A stretch of 60,305 bases of DNA from NCBI RefSeq assembly GCF_014237455.1, contig NZ_JABZFL010000029.1:1-60305 (forward strand). The letters are read 5' to 3'. The position numbers were made by a program, and so were the translations under genes. This DNA comes from Desulfobacula sp. (lineage in GTDB: Bacteria; Desulfobacterota; Desulfobacteria; Desulfobacterales; Desulfobacteraceae). The notes beneath the pieces were generated by a model. The model was not told the origin of the DNA. It did no database searches and was given only the letters and a program-made list of their open reading frames with translations. Shown piece by piece: positions 35,977-45,767 of the stretch; within the stretch, counting starts at the first letter, position 1, and each line of letters starts with the position of its first letter.

Positions 35977-37449
35977 ATGGGCCAAAATTATTTTAATACC
36001 CTGCCATTAAGACAACAGCTAAAAGAGCTTTCCCAATGCCGTTTTGTAGCGTCATCCGAATTCAACAGCGTTGAAGCGTTAAACAACAAAAAAATAGTCA
36101 TCATCGGATGCGGTGCCCAGGGATTTAACCAGGGGTTAAATTTGCGCGACAGCGGTCTTTCTGTGTCCTATGCCCTTCGGGATGCCGCCATTGAAGAAAA
36201 ACGGCAGTCCTGGAAAAATGCCACGGAAAATGGATTTTATGTGGGAACCTATGAAGAATTGATCCCCACAGCAGATCTGTTGATCAACCTGACCCCGGAC
36301 AAACAGCACACCAATGTGATTGAAGCTGTCATGCCGCTGATGAAACAGGATGCGTGTCTCTCATATTCCCATGGATTTAATATTGTAGAAGAAGGCATAC
36401 AGATCAGAAAAGATATCACCGTTATCATGGTGGCACCAAAGTCCCCTGGAACAGAAGTCCGGGAAGAATATAAGCGGGGATTCGGAGTACCGACACTGAT
36501 TGCCGTTCACAAGGAGAATGATCCGAGAGGAGAGGGAATGGAACTTGCCAAAGCTTATGCCGCAGGAACTGGCGGAGACCGGGCAGGCGTCCTTCATTCT
36601 TCTTTTACAGCTGAAGTAAAATCTGATCTCATGGGGGAACAGACCATTCTCTGCGGTGTTCTCCAGACAGGGTCTCTGCTCTGTTATGACAAAATGATTG
36701 AAAAAGGAATTGATCCCCAATATGCCTCAAAACTGGTTCAACATGGATGGGAAACCATTACCGAAGCCTTAAAACACGGCGGTGTCACCCATATGATGGA
36801 CCGGCTTGACAACCCGTCAAAACTTATTGCCCATGAACTTTGCGAAGAATTGAAAACCCTTCTTAAACCCATGTTTAACCAGCACATGGACGATATCATG
36901 TCAGGAAAATTTTCCCAAACCATGATGGAAGACTGGGCAAATGATGATGCCGACCTGCTCAAGTGGCGAGATGAAACCGCCCAAACCGCGTTTGAACAAT
37001 CAACATCAACCGATCAAAACATCCCGGAACAGGCGTATTTTGACAATGGGATTCTCATGGTTGCCTTTGTCAAAGCAGGCGTGGAACTTGCCTTTGACAC
37101 CATGGTCGCAACCGGTATCGGTGAAGAATCCGCCTACTATGAATCGCTTCATGAACTTCCCCTGATTGCAAATCTTGTTGCAAGGAAAAAACTGTATGAA
37201 ATGAATGTGGTCATCTCAGATACAGCCGAGTACGGATGTTATCTTTTCAACCATAAAGCCATTCCATTGCTCGCAGATTTCATGAAAAAACTCGATGCCG
37301 ACGTCATCGGTAAAGGGCTTGATTTTGAAAACAGTGGTGTGGACAATGTCAAACTCATCAAGTTCAATGAAGCCATCCGTTCCACTGGTGTTGAACGTAT
37401 TGGGAAAAAACTGCGCACATACATGGAAGCCATGAAACCCATTTATTAA
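35977..37449 (+). CDS. ilvC: Ketol-acid reductoisomerase, class II (long form)
   Basis: A 490-residue enzyme that converts acetolactate or acetohydroxybutyrate to dihydroxy acids with NADPH in valine and isoleucine synthesis. Its length is that of class II (E. coli 491) with a duplicated C-terminal helical domain. It shows [15 protein letters not shown] near residue 45, S-Y-A-L-R in the cofactor region, H-G-F-N near residue 130, D-L-M-G-E-Q near residue 215 and [20 protein letters not shown] precedes ATG 35977. The class II form is common in Gammaproteobacteria. Confidence 0.96.
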   Translation: MGQNYFNTLPLRQQLKELSQCRFVASSEFNSVEALNNKKIVIIGCGAQGFNQGLNLRDSGLSVSYALRDAAIEEKRQSWKNATENGFYVGTYEELIPTADLLINLTPDKQHTNVIEAVMPLMKQDACLSYSHGFNIVEEGIQIRKDITVIMVAPKSPGTEVREEYKRGFGVPTLIAVHKENDPRGEGMELAKAYAAGTGGDRAGVLHSSFTAEVKSDLMGEQTILCGVLQTGSLLCYDKMIEKGIDPQYASKLVQHGWETITEALKHGGVTHMMDRLDNPSKLIAHELCEELKTLLKPMFNQHMDDIMSGKFSQTMMEDWANDDADLLKWRDETAQTAFEQSTSTDQNIPEQAYFDNGILMVAFVKAGVELAFDTMVATGIGEESAYYESLHELPLIANLVARKKLYEMNVVISDTAEYGCYLFNHKAIPLLADFMKKLDADVIGKGLDFENSGVDNVKLIKFNEAIRSTGVERIGKKLRTYMEAMKPIY

Positions 37450-37490
37450 GCCTGTTTTTATACCGGATCATACAAAAATACATAGGTTTA

Positions 37491-38732
37491 TTATAAATTT
37501 TCAGACGGTTTTTTCAAATAAAATGAAAAAATCATTCCCACAAAAGAGATGCCTCCGGCGATAAGAAACGGAAGTGTAAAAGAGTTGCTGATATCCGCAA
37601 GATATCCTCCCAGAGCCGGACCTATAGATTGCCCGATGCCAAAGAAAAGGGTTATAAACCCCAGCCCGGCAGGCGCCAGCCGGGGACCCACAAGATCTCC
37701 GGCTGCGGCTGCCATAATGGTCGGAATGCTCCATGCGGTTAAGCCAAAAAGAACAGCAGACAAATAAAATCCGGCTTCAGACTTGAATACCGCATAGACG
37801 ATATAGGAAAGTCCAAGGACAAGATAGGCCAGTGCGGCACCTTTACCCCGGCCGATCCGATCTGATATGCTTCCCCAGATCACACCGCAAAAAATGCTTA
37901 ATCCGCCGACTGTGGCCCATAAACCACCTGCCCATGCCGCTGTGTAGCCCATCTCCTTTACCAGATAAGCAGCAAAAAAAACAATATAAATAATATAGGA
38001 CAGGCCGTAAAAAAAATAAACAACTCCCAGGTACCAAAGTGCCTTCATCCTGTATACTTTACCCCAATCCAGAGAAGAGACTTTATTCTTTGCCGATGAA
38101 TTTTGGAGGTCGCCTTTTTCTTCCTGCCCTACCGGAAGTAATCCTTTGTCCTCGGGATGATTCCGTAAAAATAAAAATACAATAATTGCCACCAGTAGAA
38201 CAATGCTTCCCAGAATGTACCATGAATACCGCCAGCCATCTGCTCCATATGAAGTCAGAATAAAGGGTACGATGATCCCTGATAAAAACGTCCCCAATCC
38301 AATGCCGCCTGAAACAATCCCGGTGGCAAATCCGCGTTTGTTAACAGCGAACCATGCCGACCCTAGAGCCATGGCAGGTACAAAAGCAGCACCATTCCCC
38401 AGGCCCGTTAACAACCGCATGGAAAAAGCGAAACCAAATGATTTGGCCAGGCCCGTCAGTATCATGGTGACACCCATGAGGAGTAAAGCAAATGTAATGA
38501 CTGTTCTTGGGCCGAACCTGGCCGCCAGGAATCCGCCTATGATGGCCATGGAGAGATAACCGATAAAATTTCCCGTCCCCAAAAGCCCCAGCTGGGTATA
38601 ATCGAAATTTAGCCCGTCCTTCATGGCCGGCAGTAAAATTGTATAGGCCATTCGTCCAAAACCATGAGCAGCAACTGTTGTAACCAGTCCCATGAAAATC
38701 ACAATCCATCCGTAATGTATCTTCTTTTCCAT
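37491..38732 (-). CDS. Major facilitator superfamily transporter (YbfB/OFA-like)
   Basis: A 413-residue protein with twelve predicted helices. The MFS loop motif between helices 2 and 3 is G-G-F-L-A-A-R-F-G-P-R near residue 67, and the C-terminal half has I-S-D-R-I-G-R-G-K near residue 290. It begins H-Y-G-W-I-V-I-F-M-G-L-V, as in oxalate/formate antiporter-like and YbfB-type carriers. The substrate is not readable. It is transcribed away from the DUF362 gene in one direction with a 46-base gap (38733-38778). Confidence 0.85.
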   Translation of the reverse strand: MEKKIHYGWIVIFMGLVTTVAAHGFGRMAYTILLPAMKDGLNFDYTQLGLLGTGNFIGYLSMAIIGGFLAARFGPRTVITFALLLMGVTMILTGLAKSFGFAFSMRLLTGLGNGAAFVPAMALGSAWFAVNKRGFATGIVSGGIGLGTFLSGIIVPFILTSYGADGWRYSWYILGSIVLLVAIIVFLFLRNHPEDKGLLPVGQEEKGDLQNSSAKNKVSSLDWGKVYRMKALWYLGVVYFFYGLSYIIYIVFFAAYLVKEMGYTAAWAGGLWATVGGLSIFCGVIWGSISDRIGRGKGAALAYLVLGLSYIVYAVFKSEAGFYLSAVLFGLTAWSIPTIMAAAAGDLVGPRLAPAGLGFITLFFGIGQSIGPALGGYLADISNSFTLPFLIAGGISFVGMIFSFYLKKPSENL

Positions 38733-38778
38733 ATACTTTTCCTTTAACTGATCCTCCCAAAGGAGCCCGTTATTAACC

Positions 38779-39846
38779 TCATTTCAGAGTCATCGCCTTT
38801 TCAAGACAGATCTCCTGACAGCAAAAACAAGTAATACAGATGTCGACATCCGCCACAGGAAAGTTTTCTTTCATTGTGAGAGCAGATACAGGACAATGAT
38901 CTATACAGTCACCGCATGCCGTGCACAGTTCCGGATCGGCCTGGGGCCTGACCAGCGTCTTGGTTTTCATAAATTCCTGAATCTCCGGGTTACCGAAAAT
39001 AGCCTCACCGCCTAAGGGCGGAAGCTTGAAATCAGACAAAATTCGCATTTCCCCCTCTATTTGAACCATTTGGGAATCAAACTCCCCAAGCCCCATAGCC
39101 TTTGCTTTTTGAAGAAACCGAAGGCGGGCAGGATCAAGTCCCATCATTCTCGCAACAACCCCATCCATAGCCACGCCATTATCGGCAGCCAGAATCAGGC
39201 CGATCTCCCTTAACTCCGGTGAGGCCGGACCATTTCCCTCCATGCCCACCACTGCATCCATGATAAAAAAATCCGGAACCCGCAGGCGAAAAACCTCTAC
39301 GATAACATCATGAAACCGCTCCGGCGTACCGGCAATCTGATGCAGCCGTGCTTTCTGTGCACCGGGCAGGATCCCATAACTGTTTTTAATAGCCCCGGTC
39401 ATAACGGTAAGGCCATGGGTTTTAAATTTGGGCAGGCTGATAAGAACATCAGCATCTAATATTTCTTTAGAAATTCCCACTTCGGGCATGAAATCAGGAT
39501 TAAAGGCAACGTGTTGCGTTATGTTGCCCAGGTTCCTGTAATAGCCCTTTGCCGCATCCATCAATCCGGTTTTTTCAAAGCTGTTCTCATTGTCGCCATA
39601 GTTAAACAGACCCGGATTATCACCCACCACAATCTCAGCCGGGGACATCTCCTCAACTTTTTCAACAACAGCCCGTAATAAAGGCGGGTGCGTCACAATG
39701 TGCTCTTCTGCTGTGGACGCCCGGAGCACATTAGGCTTAATCACAACTTTTTTTTGGGCAATCTCCCGGGGAAAAATCTCAAAGGCTCGATCCACTGCAT
39801 CCCGGCAGTTATCGTAAGATGCCGGATGTATCATGACACGATGCAT
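38779..39846 (-). CDS. DUF362 domain protein with C-terminal 2x[4Fe-4S] ferredoxin
   Basis: A 355-residue protein. The DUF362 domain (about 1-270) has V-V-I-K-P-N-V-L-R near residue 35, D-N-P-G near residue 80, L-P-K-F-K-T-H-G-L near residue 142 and A-x-x-N-G-V-A-M-D-G-V-V. The end has two 4Fe-4S motifs: C-T-A-C-G-D-C-I-D-H-C-P and C-I-T-C-F-C-C-Q-E-I-C. DUF362 proteins are common in anaerobes; their reaction is unknown. AAAGGAG lies before ATG 39846. It stands at the border of the defence island. Confidence 0.85.
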   Translation of the reverse strand: MHRVMIHPASYDNCRDAVDRAFEIFPREIAQKKVVIKPNVLRASTAEEHIVTHPPLLRAVVEKVEEMSPAEIVVGDNPGLFNYGDNENSFEKTGLMDAAKGYYRNLGNITQHVAFNPDFMPEVGISKEILDADVLISLPKFKTHGLTVMTGAIKNSYGILPGAQKARLHQIAGTPERFHDVIVEVFRLRVPDFFIMDAVVGMEGNGPASPELREIGLILAADNGVAMDGVVARMMGLDPARLRFLQKAKAMGLGEFDSQMVQIEGEMRILSDFKLPPLGGEAIFGNPEIQEFMKTKTLVRPQADPELCTACGDCIDHCPVSALTMKENFPVADVDICITCFCCQEICLEKAMTLK

Positions 39847-39861
39847 ATCTTCTCCTTTCCG

Positions 39862-40065
39862 TTAATGCATGTTCTCCTGGTCTTGGGTAGCAGATTTCTG
39901 CTTATTTTCCGTGCTGATTCCTTTAATTTCCGCAGATGTTATTACAATATCCGGAATTTTAACCCCGAGCGAATTGAGCTCTTTTTTTGTAAACGATGAT
40001 TTAAACCCAGAGTCAAGCATATCCTGAATAGTTGTTCCAATTGCTTCTTTTATTGATTTTCTCAT
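39862..40065 (-). CDS. Truncated HTH-type antitoxin/regulator remnant
   Basis: A 67-residue protein. It begins M-R-K-S-I-K-E-A-I-G-T-T-I-Q-D-M-L-D-S-G and continues with F-T-K-K-E-L-N-S-L-G-V, the usual N-terminal arm of a family of XRE antitoxin-like regulators. The HTH that should follow after S-A-E-I-K (S-Q-x-x-F-A-x-x-L) is not there; the end (KQKSATQDQENMH) looks like frame-lost sequence. GGAGG precedes the ATG. It is 15 bp after the ParD-like gene. Probably a non-functional remnant. Confidence 0.5.
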   Translation of the reverse strand: MRKSIKEAIGTTIQDMLDSGFKSSFTKKELNSLGVKIPDIVITSAEIKGISTENKQKSATQDQENMH

Positions 40066-40080
40066 TCGATATCCTCCAAC

Positions 40081-40383
40081 TCAAATAATACTTTTTGTGA
40101 TATTGCCTTCTTTCTTTGCCCGTTTCTGGTGTAGCTCCTCGATGGTTTTAAAGGCTGTATTAAACGGAACGGGTTCACCGCTTTGCTCTGAATGTGCCAG
40201 ACGTTCCCGGATTAAAGAGATTCTTGCTTTGTGCTCTTCTTCTCTTTTCTGCCATATTCTCATGGCTTCCCTTATTAGTTCACTCGTTGAACCATAAGAG
40301 CCTGAGCGAACCTCTTTTTTGATAGAAGCCAGCATATCGGGCGGCAAAGTGATTGTAATTCTTTCAGCTTTTTCTTGTTGCAT
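40081..40383 (-). CDS. ParD-like ribbon-helix-helix antitoxin
   Basis: A 100-residue protein with an N-terminal ribbon-helix-helix (E-R-I-T-I-T-L-P-P-D-M-L-A-S-I-K-K-E-V, then Y-G-S-T-S-E-L-I-R-E-A-M-R) and a charged C-terminal tail of the kind that wraps a ParE toxin. No ParE-like ORF follows; the next gene is an HTH remnant. GGAGG lies 7 bases before ATG 40383. An orphan antitoxin or one whose partner was lost. Confidence 0.75.
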   Translation of the reverse strand: MQQEKAERITITLPPDMLASIKKEVRSGSYGSTSELIREAMRIWQKREEEHKARISLIRERLAHSEQSGEPVPFNTAFKTIEELHQKRAKKEGNITKSII

Positions 40384-40476
40384 ATATGATCCTCCATTAA
40401 AGTATGATTTAAGTATTGTCCCCCAAATTTCACAGAATCGGTTTTAAGATTTCAGGGATTTTTTTGGAAAAGCTGT

Positions 40477-41859
40477 TCATCTAAGCAAATCTTTTAATAT
40501 TTCCAGATCGCTGATTGCATTTTTTAATTCTTCAGAGTGAATATTTTTTGTATTAATATGGCACAATGGATTGAGTATATGCTGTCTGTCAGAGTTTAAT
40601 TTTTGCAGAATCGTTTTTGCTTCACTGTCGGTTTTTGATATTGCCCGTTCAATTAAGCCCGCAAGATTTAGCTCTTCGCAGTTTTTATTACGCTGCTCTT
40701 TTGGTGTAAGATAATTTTTTATGGTTTTTTCAAACCCTTTTCTCAATAATAAAGCACAGGCATCATACTCTTTTTGTGCATAAAAAACCTTTGCCCTTTC
40801 AATTTCAGATCTGCCCTGTTTTAGAATCAGACCCGGAATTTCATCATTATCATCAAGGTAAAATTCATATTTTTTCCAGTTGAGCTTATCTTTGTAAATT
40901 TCATAAAGCTCCTTGTCGTGGGTAAAGAAGAATATCTGAAACTCTGAAAACTCATTTTTTAATATTTCAAGAAGTTTTAATCTGTTTTCCATATCAAGAC
41001 TGATAAGAAGGTCGTCAAGCACAAGAATTTTAAGGCTGTCTGTTTCCAGTACATCAAGAAGTTTTTTTATTGCGACCATATAAATAGAGATTGCAAGAGC
41101 AGAAAGCCGGGCTTCATTGAGAAAGGTATGATATTTTTCAATTGAATACTCTTTATAATAAAGGATAAGATTGATAACAGGTGTAGCTGTTGCTGTGTTT
41201 TTATCTATTTTGGTTTTATACTCAAATTTCTCAATATTAAAATCTGCTTTAAAATAACTCTCCAGGTATTTATTTATCTTTTTGAGAAAATCTTTTTCCA
41301 GAATACTCTCCAACAGTTTAAAATATTCAGTCAAGTCTTCTATTTCAGCAAGAATAGTTTTTTGACCTTCCTGCTCCACAGGATAGTTGTCCAACAATTT
41401 TCTAAACATATAATAGAGATTAATCCTATCCTGGTTTACATCCGGAGCATAATGAACTGACAATAATTTTTTATAATCCAGCATGGGTTTAAATATTGAA
41501 AGCCCTGAAATAAAACCGACATGGTCCGGCATCCCTTCCAGATCAGAAGAAATAATCAACTCCTGACCGTTATTAAAGCCAAATTCGACCAGAACTTCAT
41601 CATCTTGTGCAAAAATATTTTTATTTTTTCCAAAATCAGTAAAACTCTTTTCTGCAAGCAATTCCAATGCGTTATAAACAGAGCTTTTCCCGCTGCCGTT
41701 TTCTCCATACACAAGCAGATTCTCTCCATTTACAGGCAAATCAAACTCTCCATGGAAAAATTTATAATTGAAAAATCTTATTTTTTCAATCCGTACAGCT
41801 TTTCCGTATTTTTCTACTGGCTCTTCTACTTTCAGGCTATCTAATCTGCCATCACTCAT
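40477..41859 (-). CDS. SMC/RecF-like AAA ATPase, third gene of the defence trio
   Basis: A 460-residue ABC-type ATPase without a membrane or nuclease domain that I can see. Walker A is V-Y-G-E-N-G-S-G-K-S-S near residue 50. A signature-like region A-R-L-S-A-L-A-I-S-I-Y is near residue 245, and Walker B is L-K-I-L-V-L-D-D-L-L-I-S-L-D near residue 275, followed by F-F-T-H-D. The C-terminal 120 residues are helical and charged. Such proteins often act as sensors or regulators in restriction-like systems. The ATG overlaps the methyltransferase stop by 4 bases (ATGA), so the two are translationally coupled. GGAG precedes the ATG. Confidence 0.8.
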   Translation of the reverse strand: MSDGRLDSLKVEEPVEKYGKAVRIEKIRFFNYKFFHGEFDLPVNGENLLVYGENGSGKSSVYNALELLAEKSFTDFGKNKNIFAQDDEVLVEFGFNNGQELIISSDLEGMPDHVGFISGLSIFKPMLDYKKLLSVHYAPDVNQDRINLYYMFRKLLDNYPVEQEGQKTILAEIEDLTEYFKLLESILEKDFLKKINKYLESYFKADFNIEKFEYKTKIDKNTATATPVINLILYYKEYSIEKYHTFLNEARLSALAISIYMVAIKKLLDVLETDSLKILVLDDLLISLDMENRLKLLEILKNEFSEFQIFFFTHDKELYEIYKDKLNWKKYEFYLDDNDEIPGLILKQGRSEIERAKVFYAQKEYDACALLLRKGFEKTIKNYLTPKEQRNKNCEELNLAGLIERAISKTDSEAKTILQKLNSDRQHILNPLCHINTKNIHSEELKNAISDLEILKDLLR

Positions 41860-44800
41860 TTTGTCTCTCCATTAATAATTTTTACCACTTTGACATTCCT
41901 GCGATGTATCAACCCCCGAAAAATCGTTTTGTCATTTCGGCAAAATGTATGAAGCTTTTCAATGTATTCTTTCTTAAATTCATCGCTGTCATCCTTTTTA
42001 AAGGGCTTTAGCACATCATTTACTCTGTCTGTGATGTAGCAGTTGGCTTTTTTCATATCCTCTTCAAAATAGAGGTCATAAACCATACCGTCAATGACAG
42101 ACTCAAAAGTATCAGCTTCAGTTTTCATATTGTTTTCTTTGGCAAACAAGATGCAGTCAACAAGGATTTCAAAGGGGAGTCGTTTTTTTTGTGAGGGTTT
42201 ATGTACCAATAAAGGCTCTAGTGCTTGGACGCTAATTATCGCATCACCAGTACCTGTTTTGGGAGAATTATCAATTAGTTCTTTAATGTGTAATTTTGAG
42301 TTCAAAAGAGCTGTTAAATACTTAACATCTTTCCCTGTAGCAATAACGGTACTATCCAAGCATAACTCACCTTGCTGGGAATAGGAAAAACGAATAACAG
42401 AACCAATTCGTTTCCAGACAATCTTTTCTTTCTCGAATTCTTCAATATAAGCACAGTTTCTTAAATTATACGGTGTAACCCCTTTATCATATCGTTTTTC
42501 AATATTGGCCCAGTAATTATCCAAATGGTTTTTGATGGCAGGATAATCATCTATATTAATTGGCGGGACATTCCCATAACCATTATGTGAATTTATTAAC
42601 CACAAATCAGCAAATTCTGCCTTATATCGTTTTATATCCCGGCCTCTTAAAATAGGTTTTAATATTTCAGCAGATTTAGGGTCTTTTGCTATAAATTCAT
42701 CTTTTTTCGCACCATCTATGATAAACGCTTTATTAAAACCCGTTTTAATACCAAAATGGATTAATATATCCCACTCTTTAAGCGGAGTGCCGATCTCTTC
42801 AATTCTTTCTTGAATCTTATATTCTGCTTTACTTGAGATTATCCAGCTCTCTTCGGAAAGGTTTATAAGTTCTACACCGTTTACTTTTAAATAGTGGTCA
42901 ATATCAATTTTGGAATTGAAATCTTTACCAATTGTGCAGGCAATTGCGGTTCTTTGATTTTGAGATATTTGTTTTTCTTTTTTTGCAAATATCAAAATAT
43001 TAGTATCTACAGTTGCTGAGTCAAAAATCTTATAACCGCCAAAATCTATCAACTTAAGAGGGATTGTAGATTCTGTAAAATATTTTCGTGTTTTTTTACC
43101 ATAATTTGCCCGCATCCACTTGTTTGAAGTTATGAAGGCCAAAATCCCACCATCCCGCAAAACCTGATTTCCTTTTTCATAAAAAAGGGAGTAAATATCA
43201 CCGGTTTTTACAAAGGTTTTATATTTTTGAGACTCCCAGTCTTTTTGGCACTGCTGCCCGCTGAACTTTTGAATCTGCACATATGGAGGGTTCCCAATCA
43301 CAATATCAAACCCATCCTTAATATCAAACATCCATTCAGGGTCAAAAAAGGGTGAAACACCATTTTGGTCGTAAGGGTCCCATTTTGCCAGTTGCTCGGC
43401 AGATTCAACAGGCAAATTTCTTTTTTTTAAAATATCTGCTATTTCATTTCTGAGTTCTTCATCTTTTTTACGATATTTTACCTTGGTTGCTTTGGTTTTG
43501 GCTCCAAAGAGTTTATGCCGGATTGCTTTTAACTCAGCTTCTTTCTTTTTTACTTCTTCTGTGAGAAAAAGTTCTTCATCTTTTTCAATCCCAATGAGCG
43601 TATTGGCAGTCACAAATCTGGTTTCAAGGTTTGGCAGCGGTCTTATCCCAAAATTATCCTTCTCTTTGTTAACCTTCTGCTCAACAACAAGGGAAATAAA
43701 AAACCTCAATTTTGAAATCTGGGCTGCAATGGGCTGAATATCAACGCCATAAATACAATTTTCTACCAAAAAAAGTTTACGGGCATAATCGGGATTATTT
43801 ATTGATAAATCAAAAGCATCATTAATATCATCCAGAAGATTTTTTCTCTCTTCTTTGTCTTTTATGATAAAAACATCGTCACTCTCCTGTTTTGCTTTTT
43901 CAAGTTGCAAATCCTGCCAATAGCCATTTTCAGGGTCAACCTTTTGCAGGATATGCACCATTTTTTGCAGGATACCCATGGGAAAAGCTCCGCTGCCACA
44001 GGCAGGGTCAAGGATTTTACAATTATCAAGGGACTGTATAATCTCTTTTGACAGACTTATGTTATCGTTAAAGGGATTAACAGGGTCAAAAGAGACAAGT
44101 TTATGCAATTTCCCGTCTAATTCTTTTTCCTCCATATTCCAATTGAAAACACTGTTTTTAAGATGAGCGATCAGGCTTTCATCCACCATATAATTGACTA
44201 TCTCTCTTGGTGTATAAAAAGAGCCTGTCTGTTTCCGAGCAGTTGTTTTTGTTTCTGGATTATAACTTGCCAAAAGATTTTCAAAAACTTTCCCCAAAAG
44301 TTCTGGGTCAAGGGCAACATCCTCTTCAATGGGTGTGTTTTCTGCAATAGTGAATTTATAGGATTTGAGAATATTGATTAAGCCTTTAACCGCTGACTCT
44401 TTTGTGCCTTTATTTTTTGCACCTAAATCAGAGCTTAAATCGGTTTTTTCTTCCCTGCCGAAAAAAAGATAATCAGGAACAATCAGGTTATTAACCTCTC
44501 CATTTGTTTTGCTCATATTATCAGAAAAACCGTCTATATAAATTTTGTTCTCTTTATCATCAAGACACTCAAAAAGACCGCCGTTCAAGAATGGAACAAC
44601 CCTGTTGACCATCTCAAGAAATGCATCCGGGTCTTTAAAAGAATTTTTGTAACGCATCAGGTAGTCAACACCACGATGTTTGCCGTAACTTTCATCTCCC
44701 CTGAAACCCCGCTCTCTGCTATCAACGCTATCCGGTTTTACTGGACAGTTAAGCGTGGCAAAAAAGAGGTTCTGCAAGATAGCCTTGTAATAAATACTTT

Positions 44801-45746
44801 TTTTACTGTCGTCTTTGTTTGTTTTATCAAACAAGGTGTGTTTTTCATGAAAAGGGGATATTTTCTTTAAAATATTTTTTTGCAAAGCTTCTAAATCAAA
44901 CAATTCTTCCGGTATCAATTTCTTCTCTTTAATGAACCAGACAAACAGCAGCCGGGTAAGAAGGCGGATAATATTTTTGGCATTATGCTCCTTGACCTTT
45001 GACTCTATCTTAAACAGACCACCGCTGTCAGTTTCGGATAAAACGCCAGGGAAAGAAACTTTTTTGATTGCCCAAAAATACCAATTTGAAAGTTCAGTAT
45101 AGAATTTTTTATTAAGAAGGCTGACACTGAAAACTTTCTGCCAGTATTGATAAAGCCCTTCAAAAGAATTGATTCCTTTTTTGCCTGACCGGGTAATTTT
45201 TAATTCTTCAAGTATTTTTAGATGACCGGTATGCGGGTTTTTGATTTCAACATCACGCAAGATAGAAACTTTGCCTGCCTTCTCACCTTCACGCCATTCC
45301 TGTTTATATTTCAGCCTTTCAGCACTGGCAAGGGATATATGATTTTCATACCTGAAAACAACGACAACCGGAGTATAGTGAAATTCCCGATTAAAGGCTC
45401 TGGTGACTTCTGCAAGCTGGGTACGGGTTGGCAAAAGACTATTTTCCCTGTCTGTCAGAGTAACACCGAAAATAAGAATCCCATCGTAATCTTTTCCCCG
45501 TTTTTTTATTTCGGGAATATTCTCACTTTTTATGCCTTCAAAAGCTTTGTCATCAACCATACCAAGAATATAGACATCGCCCATAAGTTGATATGCGGGG
45601 TTAGTATCCTTATATGTTTTTGATAAAATATCCTGTGGTTTCAGCGGCTTTTCATCAATATAATTAACAGGAATATTCAAAGAATTAAAAAGGGTTTGGA
45701 GTCCTTTATAAAAATTATCTTGTTTTTTAAAATAATCTAAATTCAT
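41856..45746 (-). CDS. Large Eco57I-type N6-adenine DNA methyltransferase
   Basis: A protein of about 1296 residues. The methyltransferase core has motif I L-D-P-A-C-G-S-G-A-F-P near residue 580 and motif IV I-G-N-P-P-Y-V near residue 818, typical of gamma-class N6-adenine enzymes (Eco57I/PglX-like). Between them lies V-D-I-Q-P-I-A, and the C-terminal part (about 950-1250) looks like a TaqI-C-type target-recognition region. The first 250 residues form a separate domain with T-R-T-Q-L-A-E-V-T-R-A-F-N-R-E-F and V-V-V-V-F-R-Y-E-N-H, seen in methylases that partner helicases. I find no PD-(D/E)xK nuclease in it. The start is ATG 45746 after GAGGA; an in-frame GTG at 45761 has no site. The helicase upstream ends 21 bases before. 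Confidence 0.85.
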   Translation of the reverse strand: MNLDYFKKQDNFYKGLQTLFNSLNIPVNYIDEKPLKPQDILSKTYKDTNPAYQLMGDVYILGMVDDKAFEGIKSENIPEIKKRGKDYDGILIFGVTLTDRENSLLPTRTQLAEVTRAFNREFHYTPVVVVFRYENHISLASAERLKYKQEWREGEKAGKVSILRDVEIKNPHTGHLKILEELKITRSGKKGINSFEGLYQYWQKVFSVSLLNKKFYTELSNWYFWAIKKVSFPGVLSETDSGGLFKIESKVKEHNAKNIIRLLTRLLFVWFIKEKKLIPEELFDLEALQKNILKKISPFHEKHTLFDKTNKDDSKKSIYYKAILQNLFFATLNCPVKPDSVDSRERGFRGDESYGKHRGVDYLMRYKNSFKDPDAFLEMVNRVVPFLNGGLFECLDDKENKIYIDGFSDNMSKTNGEVNNLIVPDYLFFGREEKTDLSSDLGAKNKGTKESAVKGLINILKSYKFTIAENTPIEEDVALDPELLGKVFENLLASYNPETKTTARKQTGSFYTPREIVNYMVDESLIAHLKNSVFNWNMEEKELDGKLHKLVSFDPVNPFNDNISLSKEIIQSLDNCKILDPACGSGAFPMGILQKMVHILQKVDPENGYWQDLQLEKAKQESDDVFIIKDKEERKNLLDDINDAFDLSINNPDYARKLFLVENCIYGVDIQPIAAQISKLRFFISLVVEQKVNKEKDNFGIRPLPNLETRFVTANTLIGIEKDEELFLTEEVKKKEAELKAIRHKLFGAKTKATKVKYRKKDEELRNEIADILKKRNLPVESAEQLAKWDPYDQNGVSPFFDPEWMFDIKDGFDIVIGNPPYVQIQKFSGQQCQKDWESQKYKTFVKTGDIYSLFYEKGNQVLRDGGILAFITSNKWMRANYGKKTRKYFTESTIPLKLIDFGGYKIFDSATVDTNILIFAKKEKQISQNQRTAIACTIGKDFNSKIDIDHYLKVNGVELINLSEESWIISSKAEYKIQERIEEIGTPLKEWDILIHFGIKTGFNKAFIIDGAKKDEFIAKDPKSAEILKPILRGRDIKRYKAEFADLWLINSHNGYGNVPPINIDDYPAIKNHLDNYWANIEKRYDKGVTPYNLRNCAYIEEFEKEKIVWKRIGSVIRFSYSQQGELCLDSTVIATGKDVKYLTALLNSKLHIKELIDNSPKTGTGDAIISVQALEPLLVHKPSQKKRLPFEILVDCILFAKENNMKTEADTFESVIDGMVYDLYFEEDMKKANCYITDRVNDVLKPFKKDDSDEFKKEYIEKLHTFCRNDKTIFRGLIHRRNVKVVKIINGETK

Positions 45747-45767
45747 CTTTTCCTCATTCACAATTCA

